Assembly: GCA_030440445.1 (NCBI GenBank)
Contig: CP098528.1
Location: forward strand, 3,658,001 to 3,722,000
Source of the DNA: Halomonas sp. KG2
GTDB lineage: Bacteria; Pseudomonadota; Gammaproteobacteria; Pseudomonadales; Halomonadaceae
Direction of reading: 5' to 3'
DNA: 64,000 nucleotides
In this document: in pieces, positions 53,597 through 61,355 of the stretch
How the letters are laid out: each line of letters starts with the position of its first letter
Numbering within the stretch: position 1 is the first letter of the stretch
The notes under the pieces: generated by a model
The model's database searches: none
Told to the model about the DNA's origin: nothing
Seen by the model: only the letters and a program-made list of their open reading frames with translations
Translations under genes and position numbers: made by a program

Positions 53597-53670
53597 ATGA
53601 ATTCCATACCGCTCCCTCTGGACTGAGTTTAGGCGATATCGCCAACCGGACAACTAGGCTGACAGAGGGG

Positions 53671-55960
53671 GCCCTTCGATGGCATCTAACGCAATAGTAT
53701 TGATCGGCAGCTTGGCAAGCACCTTAGTACCCGCCGGGCTAACACCGTGTTGCTCTCCGATGGGCAGCGGTTCCAAGATGCTGCTCATTGTTGGATCTAA
53801 GCACGAATAAAGCGTTGCTTGATTGCCATCGCCTAAAACAGCATGGGTAAAAACTTGCACATCATTGCTGCCTTCAAACCGCTCGGGATTTGTTACTTGG
53901 CTTGCTGGATCGAAGGTCACTATGCCAAATGAATTTAGTTGCCTAAGGGTATCAATGCCTTTATCAACAACTAATTTTGAACCATTATCCAGCGCTATAA
54001 TCTTGCTAGATAGCGACCAGTTAAACACAGCCGCCTCAGAGTCCATACTTTCTGCATAGACAATATCAACAGGTGTTTCTTCATCCACAAACTGTGCCTG
54101 CCCAGTTTTACCGAACGTTAAAGCGGCAGGCTGCTTTCCTTCACAATGGCGTTGCCAAATGGCACGCATCGCCAAGGTAAAGTGATTGGCAAAACGCGGG
54201 GCGTCACAAACTGGTGACTGTAGCAGTACATCCCGCAGCTGGGAACGAATAGCACTCAGGCTATCTAAGTCGCTGGCAAGCTCAATGACACGTTCGTGAT
54301 ACTCACGCCAATTATTAACGACTAACTCAGGCATGCCAACATTGACTAGATGAGTTGCCGAGTGCCGTCCAGCAAAGGTTGGCCCAGGCAAGCTAATAAC
54401 TGGCACTCCCATCAGTAACGCTTCACAAGTAGTTAACCCACCTGAGTAAGGCCATGGATCTAAAGCAATATCTACTTTGTTATAGCTTTCCAATAATTGT
54501 TGATGGGCAGAAGGCCCTTCAATTATAATCCTTTCCTTATCTACACCATTTCCTTCAAAAAGTGTTTGCACACGAATTTGTAAGCTTTCGCTACTAAACT
54601 GCATTCCTTTTAAAAAAAAGCGCGAATTTGGAATCGCTAGCAGTATTTTAGACCAACAAGCCACTATTTCTGAGTTTATCTTCGTTGGATTATTAAAACA
54701 CCCAAATGTTATATACCCATTTCCTAAAGCAGGTAATGATGCAATATTAGGCGCATAAACTGGTGGATCATAACAAATGTAATCATCAGGCATTCGAATA
54801 AGTTTTTCTGTATAGTAGTCATCAACCAAGCAAGGGGTTTCAACTGAATCACTAATCAAATAATCAATAGCTTTAACACCTGTTGTATTAATCAAACCAC
54901 CAACCCACTTCACTACAATAGGAGATGGTTTTTTAGCAATCGCCATCATGCGATTCCCAGAATTATGTCCAGCCAAGTCAATCAAAATATCAACTTTATC
55001 ACTTTTAATCAAATTTGCTGTTTGCTCTATACCTAACTGTGATATCACTTGCCATTTTTTCGCTGTTTTTTTTAGTCGCTCTGTTATCGAATCAGAGTCG
55101 TAGTTTGTCGTATAAAAGAAAAGCTCAAAATTATATTTTTTTAACTCTTCAATGGTAGATGTGATCATGTATCCAACGGGATGTCGACGAAAACCGTCAG
55201 ATATCATACCAATTCTTAATTTTCTATCTTTTTCAGTTTCACTAATTTTTGGGCACTCAAATCTTTCACTACTGAAATAATCATCCCAAACTTTGCACTC
55301 TTCTACAATTTTATCGAGAGAGATATTAGGAATATAGTGAAGTGCCGTTATTTTATTTGAAAAAGAAACATCCGACTTCGGATTCACCTTAAATGCTTGA
55401 TCATAATAGTATAGTGAATCTTCCATTTTACCTAGCTGCTTAAAAAGATTTCCCAAATTATTCCAGGCATAATATTTGTCAGGCTCGATAGCTAAGGAAG
55501 CACTTAACTTCTCTACAGCCTCTTCGTAGCGGTGTAATGCTTCTAAAATATTACCATAGGTTATCAGATAACCTGCATGACGTGGCTGTTGCCTACATGC
55601 TTCTTCAATATGACACAGAGCTTCTTTCGGATTATTACTTTTATAAAGAAGATAAGAAAGGTAATGTTCTGATTTATGAAAACCAGGCTTTATCTCTAGC
55701 GATTTTTGTAATTTATTTATTGCCCCAACATAGTCGCCTAAGTTGTATAACACCTTACCCAATACAGAATAGGCCTCATAATTATCTTCTTTTAACTCAA
55801 TTGCTTCTTCAAGCTCTTTTTTCGCACTTTCAAACAATCTTTGGTCCGTGAGTAAAACACCAAGTTTCAGTCTATAACTAGCATTATTTGGATTTTTTCT
55901 AGCCATTTTTTCAACATTTTTCAGCTGCTTATTAGCGCTATGCACCTGAGATTTTTTCAT
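53671..55960 (-). pseudogene. 5' part of an IS-interrupted TPR-GT41 glycosyltransferase fused to FkbM domains
   Basis: The visible 763 codons encode TPR repeats (about residues 28-200) and a GT41 (OGT/SPINDLY-like) glycosyltransferase domain (about 247-610). The latter has LRIGMISDGFRRHPVGYM, ILIDLAGHNSGNRMM, FGCFNNPTKI and LDPWPYSGGLTTCEALLMG. After it comes the first half of an FkbM-like domain that lacks a SAM motif. The reading frame continues only into the IS (stop at 53654). Joined to 50474-51984 through one GCCCT copy it gives 1267 codons. The GT41 catalytic domain itself is complete and might still act. The segment is clearly richer in A/T than its neighbours, which suggests transfer. 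It lies downstream of flagellin on the same strand. Confidence 0.88.
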
Positions 55961-55982
55961 CACGGCTATCTCTCACTCTAAA

Positions 55983-56009
55983 ATAAAAAGGCTGCCATAT
56001 GGCAGCCTT
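55983..56009 (-). terminator. Flagellin gene terminator
   Basis: A perfect 22-bp palindrome (stem AAGGCTGCCAT, 55988-56009) is followed on the minus strand by TTTTATTT. It lies 35 bases after the flagellin stop and 22 bases before the glycosyltransferase start. Confidence 0.9.
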
Positions 56010-56044
56010 ATGTAGTACAAAATCTCACTAATCGCTAATTAATA

Positions 56045-57232
56045 TTAGCCTAACAGTGAGAGAACGTTCTGAGGGATTTGGTTAGCCTGCGCTAATACCG
56101 AGGTTCCAGCCTGCTGAAGAATTTGAGCACGAGTCATATCAGCAACTTCAGTCGCATAATCAGCATCTTCGATACGCGAACGCGCAGCTGAAAGATTTGT
56201 TTCATTCGTATTCAAATTAGTAATAGCAGATTCAAAGCGGTTTTGAATAGCACCAAGGTCAGACCTCAATACATCAACATCTGACAAAGCAGCATCAAGC
56301 TGCTCCAAGGGGTTATTACTAGCTCCAGTCAAAAGGCTGGCTGCGGTTAGGTCAGCCCCATCTACAGTAAAGCTTGCTGTAGTGTCTGTTGTAACGTCGG
56401 CATCTTGAGGATCAAGCGCAACATTGAAAGTTACAGATGAGCCACTAGCAATATTGATACCTTGAGCCGCCAACGTTCTTGACTCAGCTTCAGTCGCAGC
56501 ACTCACCTGGACTTGAGCATACCAGTTACCATTTTCATCGACATAGGCATTAGCTGTATCAGCGGTAACTGAACCAGTAGCAATACCTAAACTAGTTGCC
56601 AAATCGTCACCAAAATCATTAACATCTGAGTCTGCGATTGAAGTGGAATCGCCATAAGCAGTTTCGAAGTTAGCAGTTGCTGCTGCAGCTACAGTTCCTT
56701 GCGCACCATTAACATTAAAACTATCTAACCCGAGCGTAGCAGCATTAATTTCTTTCAAATCTACTTCGATGGTTTGACCATCATCAGCACCAACCTGAAT
56801 AGAGATCTTTTGATCTTTTTCCAGTACTTTCGTGCCGTTGAAGTCAGTTTCCTCAGCGATACGATTTACTTCTGTCAAACGCTGGTCTATCTCAGCTTGA
56901 ATTGAGTTTAAATCTTCTTGACTATTAGTTCCGTTTTGCGCCTGAACTGTCAGTTCACGAACACGCTGTAAGTTGTCATTGACCTGATTCAGAGCACCTT
57001 CAGCTGTTTGTGAAATCGAGATACCGTCGTTGGCATTACGCTGAGCCTGTGATAAACCAGTAATCTGGCTGCTCATACGGTTGGCGATGGCTTGGCCAGC
57101 TGCGTCGTCTTTAGCGCTGTTGATACGCAGACCAGAGCTCAGACGCTCCATAGACGTGGTCAGGGCATTTTGTGATTTGGACAGGTTGGACTGGCCAATC
57201 ATGGAAGTAATGTTGGTATTGATCACTGACAT
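56045..57232 (-). CDS. fliC: Flagellin
   Basis: This is the flagellar filament protein. The 395 residues comprise the conserved D0/D1 N-terminal region (INTNITSMIGQSNLSKSQNAL, MERLSSGLRINSAKDDAAGQ), a variable centre rich in Asp, Ala, Thr and Ser (about 175-300), and the conserved C-terminal D1/D0 region (SRIEDADYATEVADMTRAQI and LAQANQIPQNVLSLLG). The surface-exposed centre offers many Ser and Thr residues for O-glycosylation. AAGGAG precedes the ATG, and a sigma-28 promoter lies 73 bases upstream. Confidence 0.96.
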   Translation of the reverse strand: MSVINTNITSMIGQSNLSKSQNALTTSMERLSSGLRINSAKDDAAGQAIANRMSSQITGLSQAQRNANDGISISQTAEGALNQVNDNLQRVRELTVQAQNGTNSQEDLNSIQAEIDQRLTEVNRIAEETDFNGTKVLEKDQKISIQVGADDGQTIEVDLKEINAATLGLDSFNVNGAQGTVAAAATANFETAYGDSTSIADSDVNDFGDDLATSLGIATGSVTADTANAYVDENGNWYAQVQVSAATEAESRTLAAQGINIASGSSVTFNVALDPQDADVTTDTTASFTVDGADLTAASLLTGASNNPLEQLDAALSDVDVLRSDLGAIQNRFESAITNLNTNETNLSAARSRIEDADYATEVADMTRAQILQQAGTSVLAQANQIPQNVLSLLG

Positions 57233-57304
57233 GGTGTGATTCTCCTTGCATGAACACTGGCCGGAAGGCCTGCTATTCGGCCACTTTGTGCGCCGTTATT
57301 AGAA

Positions 57305-57331
57305 TTAACGGCACGGCGAGAGGAATCTTTA
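57305..57331 (-). promoter_or_regulatory. Sigma-28 (FliA) promoter of fliC
   Basis: On the minus strand TAAAGATT (57324-57331) and GCCGTTAA (57305-57312) are separated by 11 bases. The consensus is TAAAGTTT-N11-GCCGATAA. Confidence 0.85.
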
Positions 57332-57401
57332 GGGCGGTTAGTAAAAAAAGATGTAATGTTTGGTAACTGTAGGGTGAGAGGCTTACTTTTCCGCGGGCAA
57401 C

Positions 57402-57423
57402 AAAAGGGCGGCTTGCGCCGCCC
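57402..57423 (-). terminator. Terminator of the downstream fliD gene
   Basis: The stem GGGCGGC / GCCGCCC with a four-base loop is followed by TTTTG on the minus strand, 24 bases after the fliD stop. Confidence 0.75.
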
Positions 57424-57447
57424 ATTGCGGGTGCCTCGCTTCGCTGG

Positions 57448-58839
57448 TTATTTCTTACGACCTAGCTGATTATCCAGGGCGTCGAATTGCTGGGTGAGGT
57501 AGGAACTCATACTATTCATCTGGGCAATCATCGCATCTAGCTGGCCGAACTGGGTGCGGTAGCGGGAGATGGTGCCTTCAATGGTTTTTTCCATACGTTC
57601 GAAACGGTCATCCAAGCTTTTAACACGGTTTTCCGCACCACTAATCGCCAGTTTGACCACGCCGTTGTTGCCCAGCATCTGTTCGATAGTGGTGTTTAGC
57701 CTACCCGCCATGCCGTCGCCCTCGTTTTCACCGGCAAAAAAGTCATTGAGGGCCTGGGGGTTATTGGCAACCAAGTCATCTAACGTCTCCTCATCGACCT
57801 TGAGCTTGCCATCTCGTTGCAGAGTGATGCCTAGCTGATTAAGCGTCGATAACTCACCGCCTTCTACGCCACCGGTTAATACACTGCGCAGCCGGGATTC
57901 GATGGTGCGCACGGTGTTATCGCCCAATAGCTCGCCAGCGGTTTCGCTATCGCCGGTAAAGCTGGTGAGTTTGCCAATAGTGCCTTTTAAGTCATTAAAC
58001 GCTTTTACAAAGCCATTAATCGCTTCGCGCTGCTTTAGCGTGTCGCGCTCAATATTAATGGTACTGGAAGCCGTTTCTCCGTCCACGATATCAAGCTCAG
58101 TAAGGTTAAGCGTTACCCCCTGAATCGCACCTTCAATACTGTTTTCCGCACTGCTAATCGCAATGCCATTAACCGTAAGCGCGGCATTCTCCCCTGAGCG
58201 CTTCGTTGCCGCATCTTCGGCAAAGGGGCCAGGCACTACGGTGCCACCGGCATCAACAAAACTAAAATTTTCAACAGAAGCGTCTGCGCCGGTCGTTTTA
58301 GAACTCAGTGCCAGCCGGTAGCCCGTGCCATCGTTGATAATCGTGGCGTTAACACCTGCATCTTTATCAGCGTTAATGGCATCACGAATATCCGCAAGGC
58401 TACTGCCTTCTGCGATGTTGATAGCGACGCTCTCGCCATCGCCAAAGGTTAGCTGCAGCACAGTTGCCCCTTGTAGATCCATGGCTGCGTCCCGCTCTCC
58501 CACGCGATTCGAGGCCAGCGTGCCAGAAGTGGCCAATTGGCTGACCTCTACCCGGTAGCTGCCCGGCAGCGCATCAGCGGCGGCAGTCGCTTTAATGGCA
58601 TCGCCACGCACATTGGCGGAAAGGCTTTGGTAGAGCTTGGGGTCATTGATTTTGGCGACCGCATCTTGAAACGAGTTCAGCGACGTTTGAAGTTGACCGA
58701 AAGCAGAAATTTTCGCCTGCTGCTGTTTCTTTTGAAGCGTAATTGGCGCGAGTTTGCCCCGCTCAGCCGCTTGAAGCTGATCAAGCAAACCAGTGAGATC
58801 AAGGCCGGAACCAACGCCAAGAGAGGTTATCGTCGCCAT
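57448..58839 (-). CDS. fliD: Flagellar hook-associated protein 2 (filament cap), copy 1
   Basis: FliD caps the growing filament and helps flagellin monomers fold into place. The 463-residue protein has the N-terminal MATITSLGVGSGLDLTGLLDQL and the C-terminal coiled-coil region ending in SYLTQQFDALDNQLGRK. The central part has the FliD domain repeats (INADKDAGVNATIINDGTGY). It is clearly homologous along its whole length to the next gene upstream. The frame is open to 58941. The start at 58839 gives the family N terminus. It has its own sigma-28 promoter. Confidence 0.93.
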   Translation of the reverse strand: MATITSLGVGSGLDLTGLLDQLQAAERGKLAPITLQKKQQQAKISAFGQLQTSLNSFQDAVAKINDPKLYQSLSANVRGDAIKATAAADALPGSYRVEVSQLATSGTLASNRVGERDAAMDLQGATVLQLTFGDGESVAINIAEGSSLADIRDAINADKDAGVNATIINDGTGYRLALSSKTTGADASVENFSFVDAGGTVVPGPFAEDAATKRSGENAALTVNGIAISSAENSIEGAIQGVTLNLTELDIVDGETASSTINIERDTLKQREAINGFVKAFNDLKGTIGKLTSFTGDSETAGELLGDNTVRTIESRLRSVLTGGVEGGELSTLNQLGITLQRDGKLKVDEETLDDLVANNPQALNDFFAGENEGDGMAGRLNTTIEQMLGNNGVVKLAISGAENRVKSLDDRFERMEKTIEGTISRYRTQFGQLDAMIAQMNSMSSYLTQQFDALDNQLGRKK

Positions 58840-58919
58840 GCGGGGGTATTCCTCAGTGCAAAAGGCTAAACCACAAGACCCAGGCGCGCATGCGCACGCC
58901 CGTTTATTTAATAGCACTG

Positions 58920-58946
58920 CTATCGGCAGAAAAGCGCACAACTTTA
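58920..58946 (-). promoter_or_regulatory. Sigma-28 (FliA) promoter of fliD copy 1
   Basis: On the minus strand TAAAGTTG (58939-58946) and GCCGATAG (58920-58927) are separated by 11 bases, nearly the consensus. Confidence 0.87.
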
Positions 58947-59007
58947 GCGCCTTTTCGCGCTTTCGCCGCTTTTCATACTTTTTTACTAGAAATGAGAATG
59001 TTCTAAT

Positions 59008-59033
59008 GAAAACGCCTGCAGGAAGCAGGCGTT
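59008..59033 (-). terminator. Terminator of fliD copy 2
   Basis: On the minus strand AACGCCTGC pairs with GCAGGCGTT (five-base loop) followed by TTC, 38 bases after the stop of the upstream fliD gene. Confidence 0.78.
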
Positions 59034-59071
59034 AGCGTAGGCGTTCAGTAACCACCCAATCACTTTAGCGG

Positions 59072-60418
59072 TTATTTACGCCCAAGCTGAGCATCGAGGG
59101 CATCAAACTGCTGGGTTAGATAGCTGCTGGTTTGGTTCATCTGGGCAATCATGCTATCTAACTGGCCGAACTGGGTACGGTAGCGTGAAATGGTCTGCTC
59201 AATGGTTTGTTCTGTTCGGGTGTAGCGCTCCACTAGGGACTCCACACGATTTTCCGCCCCGGTAATGGCTCCCTTCACTGCTCCGTTAGTACCCAATAAC
59301 TGGTCTAGGCCTTGATTTAACTGGCCAGCCATACCTGAATCGTCGGCGTCACCGGCGAAGAACGTCGACAGCGCATCCTGGTTATTGACAATGGCGTTAT
59401 CCAGCTCGCTTTCATCAATAGAAAGCGTGCCGTCCCGCTGTAGCGAAATACCAATATCACTAAGCATCGAGAACTCACCTTCGATACCGCCACTTAATAT
59501 GCTGCGCATGCGTGACTCCACAGTGCGCACCGTATTGTCGCCGTTCAGCTCGCCTGCCACGCCGGTTTCCGCATTGAAACTGGTCAGCTCGCCGATGGTG
59601 CCCTTAAGCTCGTTATAGGCATCGACAAAGCCCGTAATCGCTTCACGAACAGCGCGTGTATTCTGCTCGACTGCCACGGTGCTATCACCCTCTTCTTGAA
59701 GATTAAGCGTCACGCCTTGAATCGCCCCTTCAACCTGATTGGTAGGGCTGGTAATGGCAATGCCATTCACCGTCAACGCGGCATCGGTGCCTGCTTGCAG
59801 GGTGTTATCGGTATCCGCAGCGAAGGGCTCGGTGCCTGAAAAGCTAAAGCCGGTAATAGAGGCATCCGCACCGGTTTCGCTGGAACTAAGCGCCAGCCGG
59901 TAGTTGGTGCCGTCGTTCACAATGGTGGCGTTAACGCCTGAATCTTCATTGGCGTTAATCGCGTCACGAATATCTTCCAGGCTGCTATTCGCACCGATAG
60001 TGACCTCTTTACTGGCCCCATCACCGAATGTGAAGGTTAACGTTTGCTCAGCGGTCGTTAGCGGCGCGTCCAGTTCAGCAACGCCTTCAGAGGCCAGCGT
60101 GCCACGGGTAGCGAGTGTATCAACGGTGACGTTATAACTACCGGGCTGCGCTTCGTCATCTGCCGTGGCAGTAATGGCATCGCCCCCCACATTCGTGGAA
60201 AGGCTTTCATACAGCGCACTGTCGTTTAGCTCAGCTGATGCAGTTTGAAATTGGGAGAGCGCACTTTGCAGCTGACCATAAGCAGAAATCTTGGTCTGCT
60301 GGGTTTCCAGTTGACGCTCTATAGGCTTCAGCTTCCCTCTCTCAGCGTCTTGCAGTTGATCCAGCAAGCCATTGAGGTCGAGCCCTGAGCCAATTCCGAG
60401 TGATGAAATGGAAGCCAT
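59072..60418 (-). CDS. fliD: Flagellar hook-associated protein 2 (filament cap), copy 2
   Basis: The 448-residue FliD has the N terminus MASISSLGIGSGLDLNGLLDQL and the C terminus SSYLTQQFDALDAQLGRK, almost identical to copy 1, while the middle is more divergent (TFTFGDGASKEVTIGANSSLED against LQLTFGDGESVAINIAEGSSLAD). The two genes therefore arose by tandem duplication. Each has its own sigma-28 promoter and terminator, so both are probably expressed. No fliS or fliT was recognised beside them. Confidence 0.93.
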   Translation of the reverse strand: MASISSLGIGSGLDLNGLLDQLQDAERGKLKPIERQLETQQTKISAYGQLQSALSQFQTASAELNDSALYESLSTNVGGDAITATADDEAQPGSYNVTVDTLATRGTLASEGVAELDAPLTTAEQTLTFTFGDGASKEVTIGANSSLEDIRDAINANEDSGVNATIVNDGTNYRLALSSSETGADASITGFSFSGTEPFAADTDNTLQAGTDAALTVNGIAITSPTNQVEGAIQGVTLNLQEEGDSTVAVEQNTRAVREAITGFVDAYNELKGTIGELTSFNAETGVAGELNGDNTVRTVESRMRSILSGGIEGEFSMLSDIGISLQRDGTLSIDESELDNAIVNNQDALSTFFAGDADDSGMAGQLNQGLDQLLGTNGAVKGAITGAENRVESLVERYTRTEQTIEQTISRYRTQFGQLDSMIAQMNQTSSYLTQQFDALDAQLGRK

Positions 60419-60495
60419 AAGTTACTGCCCTTTTTTTAAATAACGCCCAACACGCTGGCGCTGCTCATACGTAAGAATGTGATTTATATTTAATA

Positions 60496-60522
60496 CTATC
60501 GACCATTAAAGCTTAGACTTGA
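60496..60522 (-). promoter_or_regulatory. Sigma-28 (FliA) promoter of fliD copy 2
   Basis: On the minus strand TCAAGTCT (60515-60522) and GTCGATAG (60496-60503) are separated by 11 bases. It matches 12 of 16 consensus positions, weaker than the other two. The rest of the A/T-rich gap up to the divergent gene at 60799 shows only that gene's promoter. Confidence 0.7.
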
Positions 60523-60723
60523 GCCTATTTGGCTTTTTTTACGTACTAAAAAGTAATGAATTGTAAAAGATGACGCTTACATAACACTAAAAAGGCATAA
60601 CACCATCAATTTTAATTAATACTTTTTGCTTTTCTCCTAGCGCCCACATGCTGAATTATCTAGATGACAGAAATATGTCAGAAAAAGGTCGGTGGTTTCT
60701 TTGACACCAACCCACCATAGACC

Positions 60724-60752
60724 TTGGTCTAATACCCGCATTGCTTTATAAT
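60724..60752 (+). promoter_or_regulatory. Promoter of the 109-residue protein gene
   Basis: TTGGTC (60724-60729) and a perfect TATAAT (60747-60752) are separated by 17 bases. The -35 box lies inside the inverted repeat TAGACC-TT-GGTCTA (60718-60731), which might be an operator. Confidence 0.65.
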
Positions 60753-60798
60753 GCGCTGCAACAAGCCCATTTTGGGGCTATTTGCAGGAGAACGACTT

Positions 60799-61128
60799 AT
60801 GCCTTCCGAGGTGTCACAACCCGCATCCAGCGTAGCGTCTGCCGCTTATCATGTGCAGCGCAGCCTACGCCACTGCCTTTCTAGCGTTGCCGAGCTGCTT
60901 TACGATAACGGCCATGTGCTCGAAACCATTACCTTGCCGCAACGCGGTCTTGCCCGGCGTGAGCTGGCTCATTTGAAGGGGCATTGCCCTAGTTGGAAAA
61001 CATGCCAACGGGTGCTCGAAGAGAGCGGTGCCGCTGAATTTAATGATTACGACCGTTTCGTACTGACGTCTATGGGACGGGAGCTAATGTTTGATATGTT
61101 TGGCCAGGGCGCTGCTGACTGCGCGTAA
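60799..61128 (+). CDS. Hypothetical protein, 109 residues
   Basis: I do not recognise this protein. It is soluble and mostly helical, with no signal peptide or membrane segment. Residues 15-55 (AAYHVQRSLRHCLSSVAELLYD and then ETITLPQRGLARRELAHLK) look like two amphipathic helices, and residues 60-100 are rich in aromatic and acidic residues. The start has AGGAG 8 bases upstream. It has its own consensus-type promoter and a strong terminator, so it is very likely real. It is divergent from fliD copy 2, which hints at, but does not show, a flagellar link. Confidence 0.8.
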   Translation: MPSEVSQPASSVASAAYHVQRSLRHCLSSVAELLYDNGHVLETITLPQRGLARRELAHLKGHCPSWKTCQRVLEESGAAEFNDYDRFVLTSMGRELMFDMFGQGAADCA

Positions 61129-61184
61129 TCGCGTTTGCTTTGTTTTGCTTTGCACGTTCTAACTACGACGCTCTAAATACAAAG

Positions 61185-61223
61185 CGCCCGCAGCCCCTTG
61201 AAAAAAGGCTGCGGGCGTTTTTC
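61185..61223 (+). terminator. Terminator after the 109-residue protein gene
   Basis: The stem CGCCCGCAGCC / GGCTGCGGGCG is 11 bp and is followed by TTTTTC on the plus strand. Confidence 0.9.
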
Positions 61224-61239
61224 TATTGGCGCGGTGTGC

Positions 61240-61314
61240 TTAACGCAGTCCAAGTAGCGATAGAATAAACAGCACAACAACGATTAGACCAATAATATAG
61301 ATAATGTTACGCAT
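61240..61314 (-). CDS. 24-residue single-pass membrane peptide
   Basis: The small ORF MRNIIYIIGLIVVVLFILSL plus LGLR has GGAG 7 bases before its ATG, a single membrane helix covering nearly all of it, and a basic residue at each end (Arg2 and Arg24). I recall very similar short proteins in many proteobacteria, but no function. It lies between the terminator of the gene on its left and the IS30 element, whose end is 42 bases before its ATG. Confidence 0.7.
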   Translation of the reverse strand: MRNIIYIIGLIVVVLFILSLLGLR

Positions 61315-61355
61315 AACGGCACTCCTTGCTTTTGCGTTTATAGGCTTGCTTCAAA

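Larger units (their letters stand above)
51990..53670 (-). mobile_element. IS3-family insertion sequence (about 1.68 kb)
   Basis: The element carries two overlapping transposase frames on the minus strand and a programmed frameshift site. Subterminal inverted repeats are visible at 51999-52020 (TCAACCCAGTTGTCCAAATGG on the plus strand) and, inverted, at about 53643-53664 (TCAGCCTAGTTGTCCGGTTGG on the minus strand). The outer limits are set from the 5-bp target duplication and the restored host frame. The terminal bases do not form a clean TG...CA pair, so the ends may be off by a few bases. Confidence 0.8.
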
